Shown: piece by piece, positions 8,558 through 18,345 of the stretch
Layout: each line of letters opens with the position of its first letter
Position numbering within the stretch: the first letter of the stretch is position 1
DNA from: an uncultured Synergistales bacterium
GTDB lineage: Bacteria; Synergistota; Synergistia; Synergistales; Aminobacteriaceae
DNA length: 64,000 nucleotides
Direction of reading: 5' to 3'
Assembly: GCA_905235735.1 (NCBI GenBank)
Contig: CAJOMU010000001.1
Coordinates: 62,001-126,000, forward strand
The notes under the pieces: model-generated
What the model was told of the DNA's origin: nothing
The model's database searches: none
The model's input: only the letters and a program-made list of their open reading frames with translations
Translations under genes and position numbers: made by a program

Positions 8558-10270
8558 CTAATGAGATAACAAATGTGCAAGCATCTGACCTACTATAGGC
8601 CCTGCTACACTGCTTCCATGTTTGCCTCCTTCAATCACAGCAACAGCTACGTACTTCGGATCATCAGCTGGAGCGTAACCTGCAAAGAGTGCATGATCAT
8701 CACCGTGTGAATTCTGAGCCGTTCCAGTTTTGCCTGCAACCTTCACACCGAAACGTCCTGCTCTTGAACCTGTTCCTCTGCTCACAACTGCTTCTAATCC
8801 TCTGCGAACTATTTCGAGCTTCTCAGGATTCAGACCAATATTTTCGGGTGTCTTATAGCCTTTGATGTTGAGGTGAGGCGTAACCATTTTTCCACCGTTA
8901 GCTATTGCCGCATATACACGAGCGATTTGAATCGGAGTCATTAACATATAGCCCTGACCGATTGAATAGTTAATCGTGTCTCCATTTCCCCATTGACGAT
9001 TGAACCTTCGCATTTTCCATTCTGCACCTGCGATGTTGCCTCCGCTTTCACCTGGTAAATCTATTCCTGTTGGTTCACCTAAATGAAATTTTCTGCCCCA
9101 TTTGATTAATTTATCGATTCCTGTCTTCAATCCTACCTGATAGAAGAATACATCACATGAATGCTGTAATGCTCCGATTACATTCAAACCTCCATGCCCT
9201 GAATGTTTCCAGCATTTGAAGAGATGTGAACCAAAACGCAAGCCTCCTCTGCATGAATACATACTTGATTGCGTAATTGAATTTTCTTCGAGTGATGCTA
9301 TCGACATGAACGCCTTGAATGTACTTGCAGGAGGATATACTCCCGCAATTGCACGGTCTAACATGGGTCTGTTTGGGTCATTTATCATTGCACTCCATTC
9401 ACGTCCTGATATTCCCCACGTCAATGGATTATTATCGTACACTGGGCTTGATGCAATCGCTAACACTTCACCTGTCTTAACGTCCATAGCGACGACTGCA
9501 CCTTTCCAGTTCTTGAGGAGTTCAACCGCTAATTTTTGTGCTCCCATGTCGAGAGTGAGATGAAGGTCTTCACCTTTGACCGCAGGATTTGCATCGAGAG
9601 TTCTAACTCTTCGTCCGCGTGCATCAACTTCAAGTGCTTCCTGTCCTGGTGAACCTCTGAGTATTGATTCATATGAGCGTTCGATTCCTGACTTCCCTAT
9701 TAAATCACCTCCTACATAACCTTCTTCGGAACGTGCTTCGAGTTCCCTCTCTGAAATTTCTCCGACATAACCAAGAATATTAGCCGCAACTGTACCTGCT
9801 GGATATGTTCGTCTCCATACGCTTAAAGGGAATAATTCACGAGGAAAATCATAATCTGCAACGAGTTCTGCCATTTGCGTCATCGTGAGATTGGGTACTA
9901 TCTTCATCACTCTGTAAGGTGCAATTCTCTGCTGCTTAATCGTCTTCTGTAAATCTTCTATGCTTATCGGGATTCCATGACGCATTAATATCTTGCTGAG
10001 GTGTTCAAGTTTTTCAGGAGTGTTCAGGTCGAGAGGATAACCCATTATACAGAAGGTTGTATCATTCACAGCTAAGGGTACACCGTTACGGTCAAAAATT
10101 TCGCCTCTTGGTGCGGGAAATCGAATCATTCTGAGCCTGTTGATATGTGCAAGACGAACATATTTATCGCTCTGATAAATCTGACAGAAATATAATCCGC
10201 TGATTAGAATCAATAATGAGGCAGTCATGCAGTACATAAATAATTTAAGTCTGCTGTCCAATATTTCCAA
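8558..10270 (-). CDS. mrdA: Penicillin-binding protein 2 (elongasome transpeptidase)
   Basis: Class B penicillin-binding protein that cross-links peptidoglycan together with RodA during elongation. One N-terminal transmembrane segment (about 12-32), a pedestal region with PAPRGEIFDRNG (about 53-63), then the transpeptidase domain with active-site motifs STFK (S316), SCD (371-373) and KTG (514-516). The start appears to be TTG at 10270 with AGGAAG about 12 bases upstream, inside the end of mreD. 570 residues is slightly short for PBP2 but complete. Confidence 0.94.
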   Translation of the reverse strand: MEILDSRLKLFMYCMTASLLILISGLYFCQIYQSDKYVRLAHINRLRMIRFPAPRGEIFDRNGVPLAVNDTTFCIMGYPLDLNTPEKLEHLSKILMRHGIPISIEDLQKTIKQQRIAPYRVMKIVPNLTMTQMAELVADYDFPRELFPLSVWRRTYPAGTVAANILGYVGEISERELEARSEEGYVGGDLIGKSGIERSYESILRGSPGQEALEVDARGRRVRTLDANPAVKGEDLHLTLDMGAQKLAVELLKNWKGAVVAMDVKTGEVLAIASSPVYDNNPLTWGISGREWSAMINDPNRPMLDRAIAGVYPPASTFKAFMSIASLEENSITQSSMYSCRGGLRFGSHLFKCWKHSGHGGLNVIGALQHSCDVFFYQVGLKTGIDKLIKWGRKFHLGEPTGIDLPGESGGNIAGAEWKMRRFNRQWGNGDTINYSIGQGYMLMTPIQIARVYAAIANGGKMVTPHLNIKGYKTPENIGLNPEKLEIVRRGLEAVVSRGTGSRAGRFGVKVAGKTGTAQNSHGDDHALFAGYAPADDPKYVAVAVIEGGKHGSSVAGPIVGQMLAHLLSH

Positions 10271-10279
10271 TTTTCATTT

Positions 10280-10750
10280 TCACTTCCTGTTTCGGACTTT
10301 TCGATTGTAGATGTATATGCAGAATAGTATTGCCGGAAGAGAATACACCTGCTGCATAAGAAAGAACCTCCAGCCTGCTGAACCTCCGAGAATCAGAACG
10401 GGCAGTAACGGAGGAATGAGCTGTGATATTTCCATGAGTATGAACACGATTAAACTTGTACCTGAGCTTCTGCCTTGAGGAGGAATGATTCCCCATACCT
10501 GAATCACTGCAAGCACAACGACAACATAACCCAGCGTGAAGAATCCCGGAATGCCTATCCACCGTAAATCCCAGAGAATGCCTCCTGCAAATGCACTCCA
10601 TATTCCCCATAGATTTACGCCTTCGTCATTACTGTCATCAATGAGCAGACGATACACGAGGCCAAGCATAAAGAGGCTGGGTATCTGCATACCTCCACCA
10701 ATGAAGACGGTCAATAAGTCCTGAATGAGCCAAAGAATAACTAACGTCAT
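10280..10750 (-). CDS. mreD: Rod shape-determining protein MreD
   Basis: Small polytopic membrane protein (156 residues, about five hydrophobic segments) of the MreD family. Sequence identity in this family is low, so the call rests on size, topology, the LWGIWSAFAGGILWDL segment typical of MreD, and position between mreC (3-base gap) and mrdA. It supports assembly of the elongasome at the inner membrane. Confidence 0.88.
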   Translation of the reverse strand: MTLVILWLIQDLLTVFIGGGMQIPSLFMLGLVYRLLIDDSNDEGVNLWGIWSAFAGGILWDLRWIGIPGFFTLGYVVVVLAVIQVWGIIPPQGRSSGTSLIVFILMEISQLIPPLLPVLILGGSAGWRFFLMQQVYSLPAILFCIYIYNRKVRNRK

Positions 10751-10753
10751 GAA

Positions 10754-11521
10754 TCAATAACTCACTGTGTAAAATTTCGACATGTCTGCGCCCGGTTCAA
10801 TTCTGTATGTAGTATAACCATCAACGCCTGCGGAAAACTCTCCAGCAATTTGTCCTATGGGCAATCCAGGCGGCACTTGTTCTCCAATCATTGCTGTACT
10901 CACTTTCATTCCTGTTTTGATTCCTCTGCCTGCTGGAATATATCTCAATAGCACAGAACCGTTTCCGTCACCTGCAACTACTCCGAGTTCACGTGTCTCT
11001 TCAATCACTGCGGGAATCATGAATGACGGAGAGGTAATCAGTTCTGCCCATGAAGACATCAACGATACGGAACTCACGCGTCCGATTAAATATCCGTTGC
11101 TGAACACCGGAAGCCCTTGCGTAATTTTGTCCTGTTCACCTCTGTCTATTCGTATTTCACTCCACCATGACATTGGTGCTCTCAATGTTACTCTTGCTGT
11201 CCGTATTTCACTATCCGATGAGGCATACATCTTTTCACTGTTGAACTTCGCTAGGTCTAATCTCAGTTTCGCATTCTCATTCCTTAAACGCCTTACCTCA
11301 TCATTCAACGTGTTTTTATCGCGAGACCATGATCGCCATTCTATGAACATTTCACGAAGAATTACAGCAGGGTATTCAGGAATAGAGAGAATTCCTCCCC
11401 ATAAATCAACTATGCTCTTCATCACTCCCATTCCTGAACTTATTCCCAGAAGAAAGAGACCTAATATTAATGCCGTTAAACCGTGTACCCATTCACGCGC
11501 AGTGTTTCTTGTGTTATCCAT
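10754..11521 (-). CDS. mreC: Rod shape-determining protein MreC
   Basis: Bitopic membrane protein with a short cytoplasmic end, one transmembrane segment (about residues 12-34), a coiled-coil (about 65-95, rich in Asn/Leu/Arg) and the periplasmic beta domains containing the GLPVFSNGYLIGRV and TGMKVSTA segments. 255 residues is typical. Lies 6 bases after mreB. It links cytoplasmic MreB to PBP2 and RodA. Confidence 0.93.
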   Translation of the reverse strand: MDNTRNTAREWVHGLTALILGLFLLGISSGMGVMKSIVDLWGGILSIPEYPAVILREMFIEWRSWSRDKNTLNDEVRRLRNENAKLRLDLAKFNSEKMYASSDSEIRTARVTLRAPMSWWSEIRIDRGEQDKITQGLPVFSNGYLIGRVSSVSLMSSWAELITSPSFMIPAVIEETRELGVVAGDGNGSVLLRYIPAGRGIKTGMKVSTAMIGEQVPPGLPIGQIAGEFSAGVDGYTTYRIEPGADMSKFYTVSY

Positions 11522-11527
11522 TAAAGT

Positions 11528-12583
11528 TTAACGTGAGCCTCTCTCAACTGATGTTAATACTCTTCTCATTGCTCCGAGATTGTCGAGCATCTTCCCTACA
11601 CCCAGTGCTACGGAGTTCAAAGGTTCTTCTGCAACAATCACAGGGGTATTTATTGCACGCGATAACCTCTCAGAGAATCCGCGCATTAGTGCAACTCCTC
11701 CCGTAAGAATCACTCCTCTGTCCACAACATCTTTTGCTAATTCAGGCGGCATCTTCTCAAGTGCAACTTTCACCATGTCCTCAATTCCAACAAAGATAGG
11801 TTCCATTGCCTCGCGGACTTCTATTGATGATACTGTATCACTCTTAGGCAATCCGTCGGATAAGTCGCGACCTTTAACATTCATTTCGAGTTCAGGTGTC
11901 AGAGGTAGTGCAGAACCGATTGTATTCTTCACTTCTTCTGCTGTAGTCTCACCTATGAGCAGTGCATAACGTGAACGTACCATTGCGATAATTGCGTTGT
12001 CCATCATCTTGCCTGCTGTACGAAGTGAACTCGTTACTACAATTCCTCCGAGTGATATTACGCTGACTTCGCTTGTTCCTCCGCCTATGTCTATTATCAT
12101 GCATCCCGATGGCTTATCGATTGGCAGACCTACACCTAATGCCGCACTTATTGGTTCTTCAACTACATATGCTTCACTTGCACCTGCACCAAGTGTTGCA
12201 TCAATTACGGCTTTACGTTCAACTTCAGTTACCTCTGCTGGAATCGATATTACAACTCTCGGATGAACCATGAATGTATTGCTTGAACTCACGCGTTTCA
12301 ATGCATAATGTATGAGTTCCTGAGTCATATCGAAATTCGCGATTACTCCACCTTCAAGAGGCCATATAGCTTCAATTCCTGCGGGAACTTTCCCTGACAT
12401 TGCTTTTGCATCACGTCCAACAGCAATAACTTCTGAACCTTCGCCTCTGGGTAATTTTTTCACGGCTACTGCTGAAGGTTCACTTAAAATTATTCCCTTC
12501 TCTTTGACATAGACGACTATATTCGATGAACCTAAATCTATTCCTACATCCATTCCCAAAACGCCGGATAAATATTTGAACAT
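11528..12583 (-). CDS. mreB: Actin-like rod shape protein MreB
   Basis: Bacterial actin homologue that organises lateral wall synthesis. The actin-fold phosphate loops are visible as MDVGIDLGSSN near the N-terminus, IIDIGGGTSEVSVI in the middle and ILTGGVALMRG near the end. 351 residues, ATG start, in the order mreB-mreC-mreD-mrdA. No unusual changes seen. Confidence 0.97.
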   Translation of the reverse strand: MFKYLSGVLGMDVGIDLGSSNIVVYVKEKGIILSEPSAVAVKKLPRGEGSEVIAVGRDAKAMSGKVPAGIEAIWPLEGGVIANFDMTQELIHYALKRVSSSNTFMVHPRVVISIPAEVTEVERKAVIDATLGAGASEAYVVEEPISAALGVGLPIDKPSGCMIIDIGGGTSEVSVISLGGIVVTSSLRTAGKMMDNAIIAMVRSRYALLIGETTAEEVKNTIGSALPLTPELEMNVKGRDLSDGLPKSDTVSSIEVREAMEPIFVGIEDMVKVALEKMPPELAKDVVDRGVILTGGVALMRGFSERLSRAINTPVIVAEEPLNSVALGVGKMLDNLGAMRRVLTSVERGSR

Positions 12584-12596
12584 GTTAATTCTCTCT

Positions 12597-13232
12597 CTAT
12601 CTTGGCCAGTATGGATTTAATTCGCGTTCTTCACCGATTGATGTATCAGGGCCATGACCGGGAAGAACATGCAAGCCGGGCTTCAAAGTATCAAGTCTTC
12701 GGAGTGATGCCTCAAGTTTGATTTCATCTCCGCCTTCGAGGTCAGTACGTCCGACACTCTGAGCAAATAACGTATCGCCTGAAATTAAGAGGCTGTGATT
12801 TTCTTTGTCCGTTATGATGTAACATACACTTCCTTCTGTATGTCCGGGTGTCTCCATAACTTTAATCTTGTAGCCAGGAAAATCAATCTCTCTTCCTTCA
12901 TTCACTTCATGAAATTCATTTATGCCTTCGCAATGAACTCCGAGCAATTCCTGAAGCTGTGTTGAAGGTTTACGTAACATGGCCGCATCTTTCTCACCGA
13001 TGTATATGTTATCGTGTACGTAAGGTACAAGCTCATGAATTCCTGCGATGTGATCTATGTGTCCGTGAGTGAGAAGAATCATTGTGAGTTTCAAATCGTG
13101 TTCCTTCAGAAATTTTTGAACATCTCTTGTCTTTCCGCCCGGATCAATGAAAAATGCCTCATGAGATTCATCATCCCAGAATAAATAACCGTTAGTCCAT
13201 AATGCTCCCAATGGAAAGCGTTTATAGTTCAA
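12597..13232 (-). CDS. MBL-fold hydrolase (glyoxalase II-like)
   Basis: Metallo-beta-lactamase-fold hydrolase of about 211 residues. The metal-binding motif T-H-x-H-x-D-H is visible as THGHIDH, with the further ligands in TPGHTEGSV and LPGHGPDT. Such short glyoxalase II-like proteins hydrolyse thioesters, but the physiological substrate is unknown. I place the start at a TTG at 13232, 6-8 bases behind a strong AAAGGGGGA; the longer frame from 13259 begins before that ribosome binding site and overlaps dtd. It lies between dtd and mreB in the operon. Confidence 0.85.
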   Translation of the reverse strand: MNYKRFPLGALWTNGYLFWDDESHEAFFIDPGGKTRDVQKFLKEHDLKLTMILLTHGHIDHIAGIHELVPYVHDNIYIGEKDAAMLRKPSTQLQELLGVHCEGINEFHEVNEGREIDFPGYKIKVMETPGHTEGSVCYIITDKENHSLLISGDTLFAQSVGRTDLEGGDEIKLEASLRRLDTLKPGLHVLPGHGPDTSIGEERELNPYWPR

Positions 13233-13248
13233 TTTAAATTTTCCCCCT

Positions 13249-13689
13249 TTATGAATCAATGATAAACGTCAATGGCCCGTCATTAATTATTTCAACTTCC
13301 ATATCTGCACCGAATTCACCGCATTCTACCTTTTTGAATTCAAAGCTCTTAACCTTTGAAACGAAATAATCATACAATCTTTCTGCCTCATCAGGTTTAG
13401 CGGCATCAGTGAAACTTGGCCGTCTTCCTTTTGCGCATGAAGCGTAGAGTGTGAACTGTGATATGAGAAGTAATTCACCTTCTAAATCTTTGACTGAGAG
13501 ATTCAATTTTCCGTTTTCATCTTCAAATATTCTAAGCCCGGAAATTTTTTCTGCCAGCCAGTCAGCATTTGATTCATTATCACCGTGAGTTATGCCGATG
13601 AATATGCACATGCCATGATTGATTTCACGTTTCTCTATCCCGTTTATGATTACTGAAGCTCGTTTTACTCTCTGAATCAGAATCCGCAA
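13249..13689 (-). CDS. dtd: D-aminoacyl-tRNA deacylase
   Basis: Homodimeric proofreading enzyme that removes D-amino acids (and glycine mischarged on tRNA-Ala) from tRNA. The family signatures LLISQFTLYA and GRRPSFTDAA are both present, as is the C-terminal NDGPLTFIID, and 146 residues is standard. The start is TTG at 13689 with GAGGGGG 7 bases upstream. It follows the RelA/SpoT gene by 4 bases, an arrangement common in many bacteria. Confidence 0.95.
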   Translation of the reverse strand: MRILIQRVKRASVIINGIEKREINHGMCIFIGITHGDNESNADWLAEKISGLRIFEDENGKLNLSVKDLEGELLLISQFTLYASCAKGRRPSFTDAAKPDEAERLYDYFVSKVKSFEFKKVECGEFGADMEVEIINDGPLTFIIDS

Positions 13690-13693
13690 ATTT

Positions 13694-16030
13694 TTACCCC
13701 CTCGTTACTTCAAGTATTCCTCTGACCTCATTCAATTTTGCCATTGCTGAATACAAATGTTCAAGATTTCGTACACGTATTTCTATTTTCATTCGCATTA
13801 AACTGTTCCCTGCCATTAATGCCTTTATGCCTGCTATGCTTGCTCCGTCGAGAGTGAGTGCACGTGTAGTATCCGCAATAAGGTCTTCACGGTCAATGCC
13901 TTCTGCTTTAAGTCTCGCTGTGTAGAGTTTAGACTTTCTAATCGTGTTAGCGGGATCAATCGGTGCCCATGATACATTAATTCTGCGTTCCTGATTAGTT
14001 CCCGATATGCCAGGACAGTCAACGCGGTGAATCGTTATGCCTCGCCTGTTTGTTGAATACCCTATGATGTCATCTCCGTAGACGGGGTTGCAGCAGCTTG
14101 CGAGATTTACGCTTACTCCTCCTTCACCTTCGACCAGAATATCGGATTTGCTGTCTCTGTTACGTTTTATTTCTTCTGTCTGCATTTCAACGGGAGTATT
14201 CTGCTGGGGCAATGATGACGAATGATGCTGAAGATATGCGAGTGATAATTTCTGTGCTGCCTCGCCTGGCCCTATTGAACCTGATCCTACAGCTACTAAC
14301 TGTTCGTCTATGTTGCTGAAGTCCTCACGCTTTACGTCAGTTAATCCTCTGCGTTTCAATTCACGTTCGATTAACTTCCAGCCGCGTTCAAGTTTTTCTT
14401 CACGGTCAATCTTTTCAGCCTGACGGAAATAGTTGCGTATTTTGCTTCGTGTCTTTGCACTATTCACTATCTTCAGCCAGTCCTTTGAGGGTGATCCGTT
14501 CGGTGATGTCAGAATGCGCACTATATCTCCCGAATGCAACTGAGTATTCAGAGGCACAATTCTTCCGTTAATCTGTGCACCTACACAATGATTTCCTACC
14601 TCAGTATGAACTGAATATGCGAAGTCTAAAGTTGTTGAACCATTTGGAAGGATTACGGGCTTTCCATGAGGAGTGAAAACGTACACTTCACTTGTGAGCA
14701 ATATATCGCTCTTCAGAACGTCCATGAATTCTTTTCTGTCTCCGTCCTGACCTGCCTCTAATGCCTGACGTACCCACATGAGTTTTGCATCAAGTCCCTT
14801 AATGGATTTCCTTCCGCCTCCTGCCTTGTATACCCAGTGAGCGGCAATTCCATATTCAGCATAATGATTCATTTCGTATGTTCGTATCTGAACTTCAAGA
14901 GGTACACCGAATGCCATAACTGTCGTGTGCAATGACTGGTACATATTGCTCTTCGGAGTTGCAATGTAATCATCGAACTGTCCGGGAACAGGAACCCATA
15001 ATGCATGAACGATTCCGAGAACAGAATAGCATGTAGTAACATCATCAACGAGAACACGCACAGCAAGAATATCATACAGTTCATCAAACGAAATCTTCTT
15101 GCGCTGCATCTTCTCGTATATGCTGTAGTAATGCTTAGATCGTCCCTTTATCCTGCATGGTATGTTATCCCTCTGAAGACGTTCCTCTAATATTTCGCGT
15201 GCCTTATTGATGACTTCTTCCATTTTGGGCATACGTTTCTTTACTCTCTGTTCAACTTCTGCGTAAATGTCAGGATGAAGATATTTGAATGATAAGTCTT
15301 CGAGTTCACGTTTAAGCTGATATATTCCGAGACGATGTGCAAGAGGTGCATATATCTCCATTGTTTCGAGGGCAATGCGTTTCTGTTTCTCCTCACGCAT
15401 GACGTAGAGCGTTCTCATGTTGTGAAGTCTGTCTGCAAGTTTTATCAGGACGACCCTAATATCACGTGCCATAACGATGAACATTCGACGTAAATTTTCA
15501 CTGTTCAGGTCTTCTCTCGACATGAATTCTTTCACATCATCATGTGCCAGTTTCGTTACTCCGTCAACCAGCATCTCAACATCAGAACCGAACTTCTCTT
15601 TGAGTTCCTCAGGCGTAACCGAAGTATCTTCAATCGTATCATGAAGTAATGCTGCCTCAAGCGTGGCCATGTCCAAATGCATATCAGCGAGAATCAATGC
15701 GGCACTGATTGTATGAATGATATACGGATCTCCTGACTTCCTCTGTTGATGCTGATGTGCTTCTGCTGCAAATACGAATGTCTCACCGAGTTTCTGCATT
15801 TGTTCGGGAGTTAATGACATCATTGCTTTGTTCCAGAGTTCATACCATATAGACCGAACGCATTCCTTCTGTGAGTTCTCCGGAATTTGCGAGAAATATG
15901 CATCACGTGATGAGGACATTTCACGAAGGAAGTCCGAAGAATTATCGATTGAAGGTACGCTGTTCATTATCGATGAAAAAGTTTCACTGCCGGTTTCTAA
16001 TGTTTCAGGAGTAGTTTTCTCTGTATCCAA
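13694..16030 (-). CDS. rsh: Bifunctional (p)ppGpp synthetase/hydrolase (Rel/SpoT)
   Basis: Long RSH enzyme that makes and degrades the stringent-response alarmone. Domains in order: an unusual N-terminal extension of about 60 residues, an HD hydrolase domain with H92, H106 and the H130-D131 pair, a synthetase domain with the RKSIKG and AKLMWVRQ region at its end, a TGS domain (about 420-480) starting VYVFTPHGKP, and an ACT domain at the C-terminus. Both catalytic domains look intact, implying a bifunctional enzyme. The start is TTG at 16030 with GGAGG about 10 bases upstream. It lies between recJ and dtd in the long operon. Confidence 0.95.
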   Translation of the reverse strand: MDTEKTTPETLETGSETFSSIMNSVPSIDNSSDFLREMSSSRDAYFSQIPENSQKECVRSIWYELWNKAMMSLTPEQMQKLGETFVFAAEAHQHQQRKSGDPYIIHTISAALILADMHLDMATLEAALLHDTIEDTSVTPEELKEKFGSDVEMLVDGVTKLAHDDVKEFMSREDLNSENLRRMFIVMARDIRVVLIKLADRLHNMRTLYVMREEKQKRIALETMEIYAPLAHRLGIYQLKRELEDLSFKYLHPDIYAEVEQRVKKRMPKMEEVINKAREILEERLQRDNIPCRIKGRSKHYYSIYEKMQRKKISFDELYDILAVRVLVDDVTTCYSVLGIVHALWVPVPGQFDDYIATPKSNMYQSLHTTVMAFGVPLEVQIRTYEMNHYAEYGIAAHWVYKAGGGRKSIKGLDAKLMWVRQALEAGQDGDRKEFMDVLKSDILLTSEVYVFTPHGKPVILPNGSTTLDFAYSVHTEVGNHCVGAQINGRIVPLNTQLHSGDIVRILTSPNGSPSKDWLKIVNSAKTRSKIRNYFRQAEKIDREEKLERGWKLIERELKRRGLTDVKREDFSNIDEQLVAVGSGSIGPGEAAQKLSLAYLQHHSSSLPQQNTPVEMQTEEIKRNRDSKSDILVEGEGGVSVNLASCCNPVYGDDIIGYSTNRRGITIHRVDCPGISGTNQERRINVSWAPIDPANTIRKSKLYTARLKAEGIDREDLIADTTRALTLDGASIAGIKALMAGNSLMRMKIEIRVRNLEHLYSAMAKLNEVRGILEVTRG

Positions 16031-16033
16031 AAA

Positions 16034-17722
16034 TCAAATGCCTCCTTCTGTTACTGCGCAGTCGAGTATAAACTGTAACTGTTCTTCATTCCTCCAATAA
16101 TCTAATCTGGGATGATATACCCAGCCTTTTACTTTGCTTATTATCTCTGCTACATCTCTTGCTGGTGTGTTGAATGCAAGAAGTCTCGCATTGTTCACAC
16201 GAATATAGCTGTGCTTTCCTTCTTTGCCCATAGGATTTATTTCCGCTGATGATAAATTCCGATCCGTGAAGAATTTGGGAGAAGGATTGTTATTTCCAAA
16301 CGGCCCTAATTCAGATACAGCCCGCCAATCTGAAATTGATATATCTGACGGTGAAATATCGATTACTGGTGTAACAGATTCAGGTTTAATTTCAATATCA
16401 GCAAGCATTTGTTCAAGAGCTTTGCATACCTTCATCCAGTTTTCAGTCAGAACAGAAAATCCTGCGGCGTATTTATGTCCTCCCCAAGCATCAAGCATCT
16501 CTGCAATCTCACGAAGTATACCTACAGCGTCGCCTCCTTCAGGAACTCTCAATGTCCCTCGAATAACTTTGCTTCCCACTGGTGCGGCAAGGGCTATCGG
16601 CATATTGTACTGTGCACATACTCTGCTTGCCACTCCGCTTAACACTCCTATAGGCCATGAATCATGATACAGAACCTTCTTTGTGATTCGTCCTTCGAGG
16701 ATACCTTTATCAATTTCATGCGCTATATTTTCGGTGAGTGTCTGCCTCTTTCTGTTTATTCGCATGAGATCACTCACACATGAATATATCGAATCATTAC
16801 TGCCGTTCCCAAGTAATGCACGTACACCTATATCTGCTGTTGCGATTCTTCCAGGTGCATTGAGACACGGTATAACACGCATTGAAAGATGTTCTTCGGA
16901 TAACTGGGACTTATTGATTCCGAGACAGTCAAACAGTGCGCCTAATCCTCGTCTTGGGTTTGAACGCATGAGATTCATTCCGTAACGTACAAGCGAGCGA
17001 TTGAGATTGTGAAGAGGCATACAGTCAGCAATAGTTGCAAGAGCAGTGAGGTCTAGCTCATACTTCAGGAAATCATGAGACACAATATTTTCCTTCCATG
17101 CCCAGCACCATAACACCGCAGTCGCACATATTTTCTGAACATCTCCGGCTTCCATATCGATTGATGGATTCACAATTGCAGGTATAGTTATAGGAGCAGA
17201 CACAGAATGATGATCGAACACGAAAATATTCATGCCGGTCTTGCGAAGTTCTTCAAGCATCTCTGAATCATTTGTGCCGCAGTCAACGACAACGAGTGTG
17301 TTGCATCCCATTGACGGAAGTTTTTCGAGGACACCCGCATTCAATCCGTAACCGTGAATGTCTCTTCTCGGAATGAAATATCTGACCTGTGCGGCCTTAT
17401 TCCTGAAGATTTCCATTGCCATAACAGTGGAACATATTCCGTCAGTGTCATAATCACCATACACGAGGACATTTCCGAATGAGCTTTTAGATTCCCATAA
17501 TGCTTTTGCGGCTTTTCCACTTTCACCTAGTTCAAGGTTCTCCATTTGCTTTGTGAAGTCAGGTTTTATCCATTCGCGAAGAAAGTTTAAATCTTCATCA
17601 CCCTTCAGCATTTCGAGGACACCTGCGGCAAGTTCAGGACATGATAATTCACTCGCAAGGTGTCTTGTTGAATCGCCTGTGTGAAAAATTTTCAGGTCTG
17701 ACATTGAGCATGTAGGGATCAT
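16034..17722 (-). CDS. recJ: Single-stranded-DNA-specific exonuclease RecJ
   Basis: DHH/DHHA1 phosphoesterase family 5'-3' exonuclease used in recombination and repair. Motifs: DYDTDG (D90, D92, D94), VDCGTND, DHH (170-172) and the DHHA1-type GGHKYAAGF. The 562-residue length matches RecJ. Translation is coupled to tadA by a 4-base ATGA overlap and to the rsh gene by a 3-base gap. Confidence 0.93.
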   Translation of the reverse strand: MIPTCSMSDLKIFHTGDSTRHLASELSCPELAAGVLEMLKGDEDLNFLREWIKPDFTKQMENLELGESGKAAKALWESKSSFGNVLVYGDYDTDGICSTVMAMEIFRNKAAQVRYFIPRRDIHGYGLNAGVLEKLPSMGCNTLVVVDCGTNDSEMLEELRKTGMNIFVFDHHSVSAPITIPAIVNPSIDMEAGDVQKICATAVLWCWAWKENIVSHDFLKYELDLTALATIADCMPLHNLNRSLVRYGMNLMRSNPRRGLGALFDCLGINKSQLSEEHLSMRVIPCLNAPGRIATADIGVRALLGNGSNDSIYSCVSDLMRINRKRQTLTENIAHEIDKGILEGRITKKVLYHDSWPIGVLSGVASRVCAQYNMPIALAAPVGSKVIRGTLRVPEGGDAVGILREIAEMLDAWGGHKYAAGFSVLTENWMKVCKALEQMLADIEIKPESVTPVIDISPSDISISDWRAVSELGPFGNNNPSPKFFTDRNLSSAEINPMGKEGKHSYIRVNNARLLAFNTPARDVAEIISKVKGWVYHPRLDYWRNEEQLQFILDCAVTEGGI

Positions 17723-18177
17723 TTATTCTTCCTCCGTTCGAGAAAATATTTCTGAAGGATATTCAGGCATTCAGATTCCATTACGCCCGATTGAACTTCG
17801 CATGTATGATTCAGTCTTGAGTCTCTGAGTATGTCATAGAGAGTTCCGCCTGCACCGCTCTTGTAGTTTTTTGCGCCGTAAACCACGCGTGATATCCGGG
17901 AGTTCACACATGCACCTGCACACATAGGACAAGGTTCGAGTGTAACATAGAGAGTGCAGCCTGAGAGATTCCATTTCTGAAGTTTATGTGAGGCATCACG
18001 GATTGCAATCATCTCTGCGTGTTCGGTTGGGTCATTAAGTTTCTTATCGCTTCCCGAACTCAGTATATTATTGTTGTGTACTATTAATGCTCCTACAGGC
18101 ACATCTCCTCTTGAGAAAGCATATTCTGCTTCATTGAGTGCTGCCTGCATGAACATATCATCATATTGATTAGTCAT
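17719..18177 (-). CDS. tadA: tRNA-specific adenosine deaminase TadA
   Basis: Zinc deaminase that converts adenosine 34 of tRNA-Arg(ACG) to inosine. Zinc ligands and the catalytic glutamate are visible in HAE (53-55) and PCPMC (82-86). 152 residues is standard. First gene of the long minus-strand operon; an AAGG sits 4 bases before the ATG, and a -10 box (TATAAT) lies about 55 bases upstream. Confidence 0.94.
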   Translation of the reverse strand: MTNQYDDMFMQAALNEAEYAFSRGDVPVGALIVHNNNILSSGSDKKLNDPTEHAEMIAIRDASHKLQKWNLSGCTLYVTLEPCPMCAGACVNSRISRVVYGAKNYKSGAGGTLYDILRDSRLNHTCEVQSGVMESECLNILQKYFLERRKNK

Positions 18178-18231
18178 AAGGCCTTGTTTATTTCAGCTCC
18201 GTTTATGTTTCTAAGTTTGATTTTGAGACGT

Positions 18232-18237
18232 ATTATA
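18232..18237 (-). promoter_or_regulatory. Probable -10 box for the tadA-to-rng operon
   Basis: On the minus strand a perfect TATAAT, preceded by GTG, lies about 55 bases before tadA. I see no convincing -35 hexamer 16-18 bases upstream. The transcript would start near 18225 with a leader of about 48 bases. No terminator is evident in the 16 genes downstream, so this may feed all of them. Confidence 0.5.
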
Positions 18238-18298
18238 CACGCCGTGCAATATGATTCAGTTTCCGTGAACTTGTCTGAAAATTTATTTATGTTTGAGG

Positions 18299-18307
18299 TG
18301 TTATCAT
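18299..18307 (+). promoter_or_regulatory. Probable extended -10 promoter of guaB
   Basis: TG-t-TATCAT, an extended -10 element, lies 38 bases before the guaB ATG; no good -35 is visible. It resembles the extended -10 boxes of hisC, rpsF and rplY in this window. The 168-base tadA/guaB gap shows no purine-riboswitch core that I can recognise. Confidence 0.45.
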
Positions 18308-18345
18308 ACACACTAAAATTTTTTGAAAGGAGAAATCTTTTTTAC

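Noticed and set aside
10245-10610. Open frame of 121 codons on the minus strand across the mreD/mrdA junction
   Set aside because: It is out of frame with mreD, which has clear MreD features, and it has no conserved residues; a shadow frame.
18178-18345. Possible purine riboswitch before guaB
   Set aside because: I could not build a purine or guanidine riboswitch core; the predicted transcript leader is only about 33 bases.
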